64,000 bases of DNA from NCBI RefSeq assembly GCF_036898825.1, contig NZ_JARUND010000002.1, forward strand, positions 3,038,001-3,102,000. Direction: 5' to 3'. Origin of the DNA: Streptomyces sp. B21-083 (GTDB lineage: Bacteria > Actinomycetota > Actinomycetes > Streptomycetales > Streptomycetaceae). Below are positions 1-8,355 of this stretch, piece by piece. How positions within the stretch are numbered: the stretch's first letter is position 1; each line of letters starts with the position of its first letter. The notes below the pieces were generated by a model. That model saw only the letters and a program-made list of their open reading frames with translations, ran no database searches and was not told the origin of the DNA. The position numbers and the translations under genes are program-made.

Positions 1-275
1 TCGCCAAGCTGACCGGCTGCGAGGTGACGATCCGCACCGACGCGAAGGAACTGCGCGAGGGCGTCTGCCACACCGCCGACGGCGACTACCTGATCACGAC
101 GTTCCCCGAGGAGAAGTACAAGCTCACCTGGCTCGACAGCGCGGCCATCTACGGCGGCAAGTACCTGGTCGGCACCAAGTGGGTCATCAGCGCGCCCCCG
201 AAACTCCAGGAATCACTGCGCCAGAAGGTCGGCGGCACCTTCGAGGACCTGAACGACCACGACGCGCAGAACTAG
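1..275 (+). CDS. C-terminal part of an unrecognised protein (5' end outside window)
   Basis: An open frame enters from the left edge (first full codon at base 3) and ends with TAG at 273-275, giving about 90 residues. The visible part is mixed and polar (DGDYLITTFPEEKYKL, GGKYLVGTKWVISAP) with no membrane segment, so it looks like the C-terminal half of a soluble or secreted protein. I do not recognise the family. Its stop overlaps by four bases the stop of the convergent lipoprotein gene. Codon usage fits a real Streptomyces gene. Confidence 0.6.
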   Translation, partial: AKLTGCEVTIRTDAKELREGVCHTADGDYLITTFPEEKYKLTWLDSAAIYGGKYLVGTKWVISAPPKLQESLRQKVGGTFEDLNDHDAQN

Positions 276-790
276 GACTTCGCCGCCACGGGTACCGGCT
301 GCGGCTCGTAGTCGCTGATGACGTACGCCTGCTCGTCGTCGGCCGCGTTCTTCCGCGGGTCCAGGGTGATCCGGACGGGGTGCCCGTCGGGCGCGTACTC
401 CGCCTCCGCCGTGTCCGCGCCCTCGTCGTGGGCCCGGGCCAGCCGGTCCAGCAGCCCGCCGATGGTGGGCACCTCCTCGCGCGCCCGCCGCACCGCGCCC
501 CGCCCGCTCTCGTCGAGCCCGACCACCTTGGCGACCTTCCCGTCCCGCACCGTCACCCGGAACCTGCCGATGAGGCTGCGCTCACCCTCGCTCGACGTCA
601 GCGTGTAGGCGTACGAGGCGGGCTCGTCCCAGGACTCCGCGAACGACGAGAACGAGGAGGAGGGAGTGGGCGAGGTCCCCGACGAGCCCTCCCCGGACTC
701 CGAGGCCCCGGAATCCCCGCCACAGCCGACGACCGTGCACAGCAGCCCCCCGACGAGCACGACGGACGACAGCGATCGGACCGAAGCCAT
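272..790 (-). CDS. Small lipoprotein of unknown function
   Basis: Encodes 172 residues. The N-terminus has a type II signal peptide: positively charged start, hydrophobic stretch and a lipobox ending VVGC at about residue 24, followed by a Gly/Ser/Glu-rich linker. The mature part (ESWDEPASYAYTLTSSEG, later VTVRDGKVAKVVGLDESG) resembles the beta-rich small lipoproteins common in actinobacteria. That is a resemblance only; no family is assigned. I chose the ATG at 790 because a GGGGGA ribosome site lies about 8 nt upstream; a TTG at 808 is an alternative. It is predicted to be anchored on the outer face of the membrane. Confidence 0.7.
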   Translation of the reverse strand: MASVRSLSSVVLVGGLLCTVVGCGGDSGASESGEGSSGTSPTPSSSFSSFAESWDEPASYAYTLTSSEGERSLIGRFRVTVRDGKVAKVVGLDESGRGAVRRAREEVPTIGGLLDRLARAHDEGADTAEAEYAPDGHPVRITLDPRKNAADDEQAYVISDYEPQPVPVAAKS

Positions 791-877
791 GGTGATCCCC
801 CTGAACAAACGAACGAGTCCCGACTACCGCTACGACGCGTATTCGCCGGAAAACGTTCATCGGAGCACCGAAAGCTC

Positions 878-1633
878 TCAGGCCGCGTGCCCCTGCCCTG
901 CCGCTGCCTGGTCCGTCACCACCCCGGCGATCCCGGTGAGGAAGGCGTCCACGAGGTCGTACGCCCGCTGCCGTGACTCCTCGCGCAGGGCGCGGGTCTC
1001 CGCGAGCAGCCGGTCCGGGTCCTCACCGTGCGCCCTGGCCTCGGCCCGGCCGCCCGCGTCCAGCCACTGGAGCAGGGTCTCCTCGTCGAGCTCGGGATGG
1101 AACTGCACCCCGAGTGCCCGCCCGGCCCGGAACGCCTGCGGACCGACCGCGCTGCGGGCCAGCTCCACCGCGCCCGGCGGGACCGTGAACCGGTCGAAGT
1201 GCCACTGGAACCAGGGCCCCGCCGGAATCAGCCCGGGCACGTCCGACTCGACGGCCGTCCAGCCGATCTCGTGCCGGGGCGCCGCCTCGACGCTCCCCCC
1301 GAGGGCGGTGGCGAGCGCCTGCGCCCCGAAGCAGATGCCGAGCACGGGCAGTTCGGCGGCGTACGCGGTGCGCAGCAGCTCCAGTTCGCCGTCGATCCAG
1401 GGCGCGACCGAGGCCCTGTCGTAGACCGACCAGGGTGCGCCGAGCAGCACGACCAGGTCGTAGCCGGCCGGGTCGGGGAAGTCGAACTCCACGCCGGGGC
1501 TGTCGTACCGCTCGGCCGGTACGACGATCAACTCGTCGATGTCATAGTCGAGTTGGGCGATCCGGTCGCCGACGGGACCGGACAGCGAGAGATGGTCGTG
1601 ACGTATGACGAGGGCGCGCACGGAGTTCTCCAC
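878..1633 (-). CDS. Class I glutamine amidotransferase-like protein
   Basis: A 251-residue protein with the class I glutamine amidotransferase fold. The nucleophile elbow is visible as GICFGAQALA (Cys near residue 100), and the C-terminal catalytic pair lies in VQFHPELDEETL (His and Glu). The N-terminal ALVIRHDHLSLSGPVGDR is the usual first strand and loop of stand-alone GATase1 proteins related to GMP-synthase glutaminase domains. It would release ammonia from glutamine for an unknown acceptor, or act as a gamma-glutamyl hydrolase. The start is a GTG. It lies about 50 bp downstream of a MarR gene on the same strand and may be co-transcribed with it. Confidence 0.8.
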   Translation of the reverse strand: MENSVRALVIRHDHLSLSGPVGDRIAQLDYDIDELIVVPAERYDSPGVEFDFPDPAGYDLVVLLGAPWSVYDRASVAPWIDGELELLRTAYAAELPVLGICFGAQALATALGGSVEAAPRHEIGWTAVESDVPGLIPAGPWFQWHFDRFTVPPGAVELARSAVGPQAFRAGRALGVQFHPELDEETLLQWLDAGGRAEARAHGEDPDRLLAETRALREESRQRAYDLVDAFLTGIAGVVTDQAAAGQGHAA

Positions 1634-1684
1634 TTCTGGCAGAGTGGGGGCGGGGCGAGATCATGGCCGGGGGGGGCACGGGGG

Positions 1685-2254
1685 TCAGCTCTTGGGGCGC
1701 CGTCCGCTGCGGCGCGGGGCGGGTTCGGCGCCGTCCAGCAGTTCCAGTCGGCGGTCCTCCCCGTGGGTCTCGACCTGGACGACGATTCTGCGGAGCGCGT
1801 CCGCGGTCGCCCGGCACTCCTCGGCGCTCAGCGGCGCGGCGACGAACGCCTCCTCGTCGTTGAAGTCCGGGAAGAGCGTCCGCATCAGCTCCTCGCCCTG
1901 CTCCGTGAGCCCGAGCAGCACCCGCCGCCCGTCGGACGGGTGCTCGATACGCCGGACCAGCCCACGTGACTCCAGGGTCCGGGCCACGCCGGTGAGCGTC
2001 CCCTTGGAGATCCCGGCCTCCTCGGCCACGAGCCGTGTCTCGGTCTCCCCGGAGATCCAGACGACCCACAGGACGACGAACCCGGTCCATGTCAGATCCG
2101 CTCCACGCAGCACGGAGTTCTCGACATGCTGGCGCACGGCGGAGGCGGCCCGGTGGATGTTCGCGACGACGGCCATCTGGTCGTGCCGGATCGGGATGTC
2201 CCCGAGTTTGGCCTTGACCAGTTGCTCGGTCTCGACGATCGGTCGCTGCGTCAC
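1685..2254 (-). CDS. MarR-family transcriptional regulator
   Basis: About 189 residues. The winged helix-turn-helix is clear: ETRLVAEEAGISKGTLTGVA as recognition region, then the wing around HPSDGRRVLLGLTEQG. A helical N-terminal dimerisation region precedes it. I place the start at GTG 2254 because GGAGGGG lies 8 nt upstream; earlier GTG codons at 2260 and 2272 overlap that site. MarR proteins bind palindromes and are released by small phenolic or oxidising ligands. Neither operator nor ligand is evident here. The divergent or neighbouring oxidoreductase at 2316-3266 is on the same strand, so it could be part of the same transcript. Confidence 0.85.
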   Translation of the reverse strand: MTQRPIVETEQLVKAKLGDIPIRHDQMAVVANIHRAASAVRQHVENSVLRGADLTWTGFVVLWVVWISGETETRLVAEEAGISKGTLTGVARTLESRGLVRRIEHPSDGRRVLLGLTEQGEELMRTLFPDFNDEEAFVAAPLSAEECRATADALRRIVVQVETHGEDRRLELLDGAEPAPRRSGRRPKS

Positions 2255-2315
2255 CGGCACATCCCCTCCCACGACACCATGTCGTTCGGCACCAAATTGT
2301 ACGAACCCGTCGGCC

Positions 2316-3266
2316 TCACATGGCGGACGCTCCCCCAGCGACCCGCCTCATCACCTCGCGGCAGAACGCTCCGACCCCGTCCGGATCATCGGTGAACTGG
2401 GAGGGCTTCACACAGAACGTCGTGAACCCCAGCTCCATCTGCTCGGGAATCGAGGCGAGCGCCGCCCCGAGATCGGCACAGGACCGGTCGTCCGGGAACA
2501 CCACCCGCACCCCGCCGATCATCTCCAGTTCGGAGACGTCACGCCCCGCCTCCTTCATCGCCGCCCCGAGAATCCCCATCTCCTCGGCCGTGGGCCGCCC
2601 CAGCGGGTTGAAGGCATGTCCGTACCGCACCAGCCGCCGCACCATCGCCGCATGCATCCCGGCGCCGCCCAAACACAGCCGGGGCCCGTCCGCCCGGTAC
2701 GCCTTGGGCTCGAAGTACACGTTCTCGAAGGGGTAGTTCTCGCCGTCGTGGGACACCGGCGACGGCCCCCACAACTTCGCCCAGATCTCCAGGTGTTCGT
2801 CCAGCAGCCGTCCCCGCCGGGTGAAGGGCACCCCGAGCGCGTCGTACTCGTCCCGGCTCCAGCTGACGTTGGGCAGCACCATCAGCCGACCCTCGGAGAG
2901 CAGGTCGAGTGTGCCCAACTCCCTTGCCAGCAGCAGGGGATGACGCAAGGGGGCGATCACCGCCGACGCGGCCAGCCGGACCCGCTCGGTCACCGAGGCG
3001 ATCGCGCCGAGCAGGATCAGGGAGTTGGGCCAGGGCATGTACGGGTCCTGGTTGCCCGGCAGTGCCCAGTCGCGCGGGTTGCCCATGAGGCCGTTCGCGC
3101 CGGCGTCGGGGCCGAGCACGATGTGCTCACTGAGCATCACCGAGTCGAATCCGGCGTCCTCGGCCTCCCGGGCCCAGCGCACGAGCAGCGGCAGGTCGAC
3201 GCGGCCGCCGGTCATGGTCCAGTTCTCGCTGAGGACCAGTTGCATACGCGGAGGAGTCGAGGTCAT
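2316..3266 (-). CDS. LLM-class (luciferase-like) F420-dependent oxidoreductase
   Basis: A 316-residue luciferase-like monooxygenase-fold protein. It has LPLLVRWAREAEDAGFDSVM at the N-terminus, the GNQDPYMPWPNSLILLGAIA region, and LLSEGRLMVLPNVSWSRDEY, the pattern of the class F420-dependent oxidoreductases (TIGR03619-like). These enzymes transfer hydride between F420 and an organic substrate in the cytoplasm. The start at 3266 has AAAGG about 9 nt upstream; an in-frame ATG at 3284 is possible. It sits between a LacI gene and a MarR gene, all on the minus strand. The substrate cannot be inferred. Confidence 0.8.
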   Translation of the reverse strand: MTSTPPRMQLVLSENWTMTGGRVDLPLLVRWAREAEDAGFDSVMLSEHIVLGPDAGANGLMGNPRDWALPGNQDPYMPWPNSLILLGAIASVTERVRLAASAVIAPLRHPLLLARELGTLDLLSEGRLMVLPNVSWSRDEYDALGVPFTRRGRLLDEHLEIWAKLWGPSPVSHDGENYPFENVYFEPKAYRADGPRLCLGGAGMHAAMVRRLVRYGHAFNPLGRPTAEEMGILGAAMKEAGRDVSELEMIGGVRVVFPDDRSCADLGAALASIPEQMELGFTTFCVKPSQFTDDPDGVGAFCREVMRRVAGGASAM

Positions 3267-3375
3267 GTCGTACCCGCCTTTCATTTGAGGTCAAACAATA
3301 AAACGGTCAGACCTCCACGGCAAGGGGTCAGCGGTGTGCGGCGGTGGACGGCGAGCGGTGGGCGGTGGCGGCCGG

Positions 3376-4491
3376 TCAGTCGGTGGCGCGCGGAGCCTGG
3401 GCGGCCAGAAAGCGGGAGGTCGGGGCCGGATCCGGGGTCGGATCCGGGGTCGGGTTCGGATCCGGGTTCGGACAGCCGCAGGACGCCCGGACGACCAGGC
3501 GGGACGGGAAACGGCGGGTGCGGTCCGTCTCGCCGGGCGTCGCCGCGTCCAGCTCCGGATCGAGCGCCATGTCCACCGCCTTGCGGGCCATCGCCTCGCG
3601 GTCGGAGGCGACCGTCGTCAGGGGCGGGTCGGTCATCGCCGCCTCCTTGACGTCGTCGAAGCCCACCACCGCGAGTTCGCCCGGCACGTCGACGCCCAGC
3701 TCGCGGGCCGCCCGCAGCAGGCCGATGGCCTGGTCGTCCGTCGAGCAGAACACGGCGGTCGGCCGGCCGGGGGCGGCGAGCAGGCGCAGCGCGGCCTCGT
3801 AGGTGTCGTACCGGTTGTAGGGGGCGTGGAACAGGAGCCCGTCGGTGGGACGGCCGGCGTCCGCCATCGCCTTGCGCCAGCCCTCGACATGGTCCGCGAC
3901 GGGATCGCCGGCCACGGGAGCCGACTCGGGACCGCCCAGGCAGGCCACGGCGGTGTGACCGTGCTGGAGAAGATGCCGGGTGGCGATCCTGGCACCCTCG
4001 ACATCGTCCGTGACCACGGCGAACTTGCGTACGGACGCGGACCGTTCGTGCATCAGCACGACCCGGGTGTCCATGGTGTCGAGCTCGGCGGCGATCCGGT
4101 CACCGAGCCCCAGACTCACCAGGATCAGCGCCGACACCCGCATCCCCAAAAAGGCGTGCAGGTAACGGAGTTCGCAGTCCTCCTGGTAATCGGAGTTGCC
4201 GACGAGCACCATTTTTCCCCGGTCGGCGGCGGCGCGTTCCAACGCGTGGGTGATTTCCCCGAAAAATGGCTGACGGGCGTCCGGAACGATCAGCCCCAGC
4301 AGATCCGTACGGCGACTCGCCATGGCCTGGGCCACCCGGTCGGGCCGGTAGCCGAGTTCCCTGACGGCTTCGAGAACGCGTCGGCGTTTCTCCGCCGAGA
4401 CGGGCCGGGGGCCATTGTTGACGACGTAACTCACGACCGCACTGGAAGTTCCCGCGAGCCTGGCGACGTCGTCGCGTGTCACCTTTGTCAC
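3376..4491 (-). CDS. LacI-family transcriptional regulator
   Basis: A 371-residue LacI/GalR protein. The N-terminal helix-turn-helix is [20 protein letters not shown], followed by the hinge helix [20 protein letters not shown] and a periplasmic-binding-protein-like effector domain ([34 protein letters not shown]). The C-terminal tail is odd: after CGCPNPD the protein runs into a Pro/Asp/Thr repeat encoded by roughly 12-bp direct repeats (about 3418-3480), beyond the normal family end. It probably represses carbohydrate-related genes, but no obvious target lies next to it. A weak inverted repeat at 4525-4543 may be its own operator. Confidence 0.85.
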   Translation of the reverse strand: MTKVTRDDVARLAGTSSAVVSYVVNNGPRPVSAEKRRRVLEAVRELGYRPDRVAQAMASRRTDLLGLIVPDARQPFFGEITHALERAAADRGKMVLVGNSDYQEDCELRYLHAFLGMRVSALILVSLGLGDRIAAELDTMDTRVVLMHERSASVRKFAVVTDDVEGARIATRHLLQHGHTAVACLGGPESAPVAGDPVADHVEGWRKAMADAGRPTDGLLFHAPYNRYDTYEAALRLLAAPGRPTAVFCSTDDQAIGLLRAARELGVDVPGELAVVGFDDVKEAAMTDPPLTTVASDREAMARKAVDMALDPELDAATPGETDRTRRFPSRLVVRASCGCPNPDPNPTPDPTPDPAPTSRFLAAQAPRATD

Positions 4492-4827
4492 CGGGTGAGT
4501 CTACGGGCGTCAAATACCCCGCTGGAAAGGAACGTTGGCTTTCGGCCAGGGCTCCGAAACGGGTTCACGGGTGCCTCGTGCCGGGCATCGTGAGGACAGG
4601 ACGGACGGGACGGGACAGGGTGGGACGGCAGCGGCGCCGGCCTGTCGGGTCGCGTACCGGCCAGGGGACGTCGACGAGCCGGGCGGAAGGCTGGTGTGCG
4701 GCTTTTCCCACGGCACCAGGGCCCCTGACATTCACCTGCCCCACGGGCGGTCACACCCGTACCGCGGGGGGAACGTCTCCGGTCGTGCCGGACAGCGTGC
4801 GGGGCGGAGCGGAGGGGGGACAAGGCC
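4492..4827. promoter_or_regulatory. Divergent intergenic region with a weak operator-like inverted repeat
   Basis: This 336-bp stretch separates the LacI gene (minus) from the antiporter gene (plus) and has no convincing coding frame. At 4525-4543 there is an imperfect inverted repeat with arms GAAAG and CTTTC and an internal AACGTT-like centre. It lies about 35 bp upstream of the LacI start, where an autoregulatory operator would be expected. No strong promoter hexamers or terminator hairpin are seen. Confidence 0.3.
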
Positions 4828-6039
4828 ATGGGGACATCCTTGCGCACCCGTTTACGAAGGCTGCCCGAGGTGGTCCCCGGGATCGTGCTCGGCGCGGCGG
4901 GCCTGCTGGCCGTCGGCGTGCTGGCCGGTCTGGTGGTGGACGTCTCGGCTCTGGTGCGTTCCGACGGCTATGCGCTCGGGGCGGCGCTGCTGCTCGCGGT
5001 CGGGCTGTACGGGAGCACGTACTCGATCGATCTCAGGGCGCTGCGGGCCGATCTGCCCGGTGTGTTGGCCGCGGTCACCCTTGGTGTGGTCCTGAAGGCC
5101 GGGCTGATCGCCGGCACGATGGTGCTGGTGTTCCGGCGGCCGGAGTACCTGGTGCTCGGCATCGCCGTCGCCCAGATCGACCCGCTGTCGGTCGCCGCCC
5201 TGACCGGCAGGGGGCGGATGTCGCCGCGCGCCCATTCGCTGCTGACGGCGTGGGCCTCGTTCGACGACCCGATGACGGTCCTGCTGACGCTGTATCTGGC
5301 GGGCTACGCCTACAGGGCGGCGGGGCACGAGGGCACCCCTGAGATCAGCCGGGGCGCGGGCGGCGACTACGCGACCGGGCTGCTCTTCAACGCCGTACTC
5401 CTGGCCGCCGTGGTGCTGTCGTGGTGGGCCGGGCGGCGGGCGGCGGCACGGTTGCCGGACGTGGTGGCGGTCCGGCGCACGAAGGCGGGCGGCGCGGTGC
5501 TGCTCGTCGGGGCGATGCTGGTGCTCGCGGCGCTGAACCAGCTGATGCTCGGGGTGGCGCTGGCCGGTCTCGTGCTGCGGGCCAAGGTGCTGGACAAGAC
5601 GGTCGGCCGGGCGGTGGGCGGCGCGTTCCTCGCCGCGTTCCTGACGCTCGGGCTGCTGCTCGCGCACGGGGTGCGGCTGTGGCCGGGGTTCGTGCTCGGG
5701 GTGGCGGCGTTCGCCGCGCAGGCGGTGGTGGCCCTGGTCGTACTGCCGTTGTTCGTCAGGGGGTTGGAGCGCGGCGACCGGATCGCGCTCGGTCTCGGCC
5801 AGCAGAACGGCATCACGGCCGTACTGATCGCCCTGACCCTGGAGCGGGACTTCCCGGGCACCGTCGCGACGGTCGGGCCGGCCGTCATCACCGTCAACCT
5901 GCTGTACGGCGCCTCCCAGGCGCTCCTGACTCATCCACCCCGCCGATGGCGGGCGCGCACCGGCCGGGAACTCTCCTCCGACTCCGAGCGTCACTCTCCG
6001 TACGACCAGCGGGCGGAGGACGAACAGTCGGTCGCGTGA
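4828..6039 (+). CDS. Cation/proton antiporter-type membrane protein
   Basis: A 403-residue polytopic membrane protein with about 11-12 hydrophobic segments and the look of the monovalent cation:proton antiporter superfamily. Motifs include YSIDLRALRADLPGVLAAVT, a TM4-TM5-like region AQIDPLSVAALTGRGRMSPR with FDDPMTVLLTLYL (acidic DD pair), and GLGQQNGITAVLIALTLE near the end, which resembles the C-terminal helix of CPA transporters. It would exchange Na+ or K+ for protons at the cytoplasmic membrane. It has a polar C-terminal tail. It is followed after 155 bp by the 6195 operon, with no clear link. Confidence 0.75.
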   Translation: MGTSLRTRLRRLPEVVPGIVLGAAGLLAVGVLAGLVVDVSALVRSDGYALGAALLLAVGLYGSTYSIDLRALRADLPGVLAAVTLGVVLKAGLIAGTMVLVFRRPEYLVLGIAVAQIDPLSVAALTGRGRMSPRAHSLLTAWASFDDPMTVLLTLYLAGYAYRAAGHEGTPEISRGAGGDYATGLLFNAVLLAAVVLSWWAGRRAAARLPDVVAVRRTKAGGAVLLVGAMLVLAALNQLMLGVALAGLVLRAKVLDKTVGRAVGGAFLAAFLTLGLLLAHGVRLWPGFVLGVAAFAAQAVVALVVLPLFVRGLERGDRIALGLGQQNGITAVLIALTLERDFPGTVATVGPAVITVNLLYGASQALLTHPPRRWRARTGRELSSDSERHSPYDQRAEDEQSVA

Positions 6040-6194
6040 CCGGAGTCGGGATCCCGGAGTTCTGGAGTTCCGGGTTCCGTAGTAGGGAGTTCCGGCGGTC
6101 CGGAAATGTGGGACAGGCGGCGACCGCGGGGAATGAAGACGTACGAGACGCAGCAAGGCGTGTGAAGTGCCGGCACCGGACGGGGGAGACGCTG

Positions 6195-7154
6195 ATGAGG
6201 CAGGCGGGGAGATCAGGGGTGCGGGGGGTGCCCTGCGGTGGCACCCGGCCGCCGGTCCGGAGCACCAGGAGCGCCCGGAGTTCCAGGGGTACCGCTCCCC
6301 CGGGTCGGCGGCCTCGCGCTCGGCACGCGTCCCGCGCGGCGACCGGGGCGGTCCTCCTGCTGCTGGCCACCGGTACCGCGCCGGCCTTCGCCGCGGCCGC
6401 CGGGGGCGCCGACTCCCCTGAGCGGGATGCCCAGTTGGTGTACTGCCTCGACCCCGTCCACCGCACCGACCTGCTCACGGCGGCCGTCAGGCTGGGGCTG
6501 CTGAAGGCCGACGCGAAGGTTTCGCCGGAGCGGTGGGCCAAGGACCACGCCGAGGACTTCGGGCGGGCCTGCGCCGCGCTGATGGCCGCCGAGTCCAACT
6601 CCCCGGCGTCGGCCGCGCAGCAGGACAAGGGCGGCGGCGAGGACGGCTGGTTCGTGGCCCTGCTGAAGCAGCTGCCCCTGCTCCTGGCGGGCGCGCTGCT
6701 CACCCTGGGCGGCCAGTCCTACGAGCGCGGGCAGTCCGAACGGCGTTCACTGCGGCAGGAGTTGGGGACGACGGAGAGCGCGTACCGGGCTGCCGTACGG
6801 GAGTACCTCGCCGACTACCGGCAGGACGAGCGGGCGGACCACGCGGCGGTGCGTGCCGCACGGGACGCGCTGGCCCTCGTGCTGTCCCGGGTGCCCGACC
6901 CTCCGGCCCGGCGGGCGGCGGCCGAGCGGCTCGCCGACGGGCTGCCGCTGGCCGAGCCGTTGCCACGGACCGCCGGCCGGTATCTGCCCGACTCGCCGAC
7001 CCTCACTCGTACGGCCGACCGGGAACAGGAGTCCGTGGACCGCTGGCTGCGCTCCCTGTCCGGACTCAACCGCACGTCCCTGTACTGGAGTTGGCGCTCC
7101 CTCCACAACCGGCCGGTGCGCCCCGGGGCAGCGGGAACGGGGGACGGGGAATGA
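6195..7154 (+). CDS. Membrane-anchored protein heading a two-ATPase operon
   Basis: Encodes 319 residues. An Arg-rich N-terminus leads into a hydrophobic, Ala/Leu-rich segment ending in AFAAAAGG (signal peptide or first membrane helix). About 90 residues of mostly helical sequence follow, then a second hydrophobic segment, KQLPLLLAGALLTLGG. The C-terminal part is Arg/Glu-rich and probably coiled (ERRSLRQELGTTESAYRAAV), ending with a short Trp-rich motif LYWSWRSLHN. I know no family for it. The stop overlaps the next start as ATGA, so it is translationally coupled to a P-loop ATPase. A role as membrane anchor or sensor for the ATPases is inference. The ATG at 6195 has GGGGGAGA upstream. Confidence 0.6.
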   Translation: MRQAGRSGVRGVPCGGTRPPVRSTRSARSSRGTAPPGRRPRARHASRAATGAVLLLLATGTAPAFAAAAGGADSPERDAQLVYCLDPVHRTDLLTAAVRLGLLKADAKVSPERWAKDHAEDFGRACAALMAAESNSPASAAQQDKGGGEDGWFVALLKQLPLLLAGALLTLGGQSYERGQSERRSLRQELGTTESAYRAAVREYLADYRQDERADHAAVRAARDALALVLSRVPDPPARRAAAERLADGLPLAEPLPRTAGRYLPDSPTLTRTADREQESVDRWLRSLSGLNRTSLYWSWRSLHNRPVRPGAAGTGDGE

Positions 7155-8242
7155 CCGTGCCGCAGGACGAGTACGACGAGAACCCGTTCGGCGTCTTCCT
7201 GCCGGAGATCAGGGACCTGCTGCCCGCGGGGCACGCCCGGCCGAAGGACGACCATCCGCTGGTGCCGTGGAAGGACGGCAGTCACGCCCACCAGTGGGTG
7301 GACGTCGACCACGCCCGGGAGCAGCTCGACCTGTTCGAGGAATGTCTCCAGGCCCAGCTGACCGGCCTGCTGCTGCCGGACGTGGGCGGCCACCTGGTCG
7401 TGGTGACCGGGCCGGTGGGCATGGGCAAGACCACCCTCATCCACCGGTGCGTGCACCGGGCGCACGAGTACTTCCAGGAGCTCGCGCGGAAGTTCAGGGA
7501 ACAGCAGCGGCCCCACCTCGCGCCGCGTCCCATCGTGGCGATGGCCGGGGGATACGTGAACGGCGGTGAGGACGTCAGCTGGGACGGCAGCGGCCACTTC
7601 GCCAGCACCCAGAAGATCAACGCGGCCATCCGCAACAAGCTCGTCGAGACCCTGGAGAAGGAGTTTCCCGGGATACCGCTCGACCCGTCGGTCACCGGGG
7701 ACGACATCCGCGCCGCGTTCAGAGGCATCAGCAGACTGCTCGTCCAGCAGAACAGTCTGCTGTTCGCCATCGTCCCGCACATCGACTGGCGGGACGCCGG
7801 TGGCGAGGTGCGGACCAACTTCCTCAAAACCTGGCTGAGCCACGCACAGAGCCGGATCGTACTGTTCGTCGAGATGAGTCACCGGGACCGGAGCACGGCG
7901 GGCGAGGTGATCGCGGGACTGCCCCGGGAAACGGCGGTCACCCTTCTCTCGCTCGGTTCGCTCGCCACGGAGGACACCGTGAAGTTCACCGAAGCCGCCC
8001 GCGGCGGCCATCCCGACCGCGACGACGCGCCGCCGCCCGCGATTCCGGGGCAGGCCCAAGGCCCGAAGCCGGACTCCGACCCGTGGCGCGACGCCGACGT
8101 ACGGTACCTGCGCCAGCAGTGTTTCCGGATCGCCGAGCGGCAGCGACTCGCGGACGGCCGGGTGCGGGTGACCGCCCGTCATCTCACCCCGCCCGGCCTC
8201 GACATCGCGGCGCTGGCCCGCGTGGACCTCAGACCCGACTAG
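7151..8242 (+). CDS. P-loop NTPase, first of a pair
   Basis: A 363-residue protein with a clear Walker A motif GPVGMGKTTLIHRC at about residues 93-106, and a Walker-B-like strand SRIVLFVEMSHRD near residue 240. The N-terminus (DENPFGVFLPEIRDLLPAG) is conserved-looking but unassigned. It has no membrane segment. The ATGA overlap with the upstream membrane-protein gene and the 113-bp distance to the next, larger ATPase suggest one operon of three. The layout resembles AAA/STAND-type switch ATPases used in signalling or conflict systems, but no named family could be fixed by eye. Confidence 0.65.
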   Translation: MTVPQDEYDENPFGVFLPEIRDLLPAGHARPKDDHPLVPWKDGSHAHQWVDVDHAREQLDLFEECLQAQLTGLLLPDVGGHLVVVTGPVGMGKTTLIHRCVHRAHEYFQELARKFREQQRPHLAPRPIVAMAGGYVNGGEDVSWDGSGHFASTQKINAAIRNKLVETLEKEFPGIPLDPSVTGDDIRAAFRGISRLLVQQNSLLFAIVPHIDWRDAGGEVRTNFLKTWLSHAQSRIVLFVEMSHRDRSTAGEVIAGLPRETAVTLLSLGSLATEDTVKFTEAARGGHPDRDDAPPPAIPGQAQGPKPDSDPWRDADVRYLRQQCFRIAERQRLADGRVRVTARHLTPPGLDIAALARVDLRPD

Positions 8243-8355
8243 CCGCAGGACTCCCGACGCGCGCGTTCCACCCGTACACAGGAACCGAACAGCTGTCCCC
8301 GTTTCCCCCGCTCGCCGCTCCCAAGGCCGACACCGGACACACGAGGAGTGCCAAC

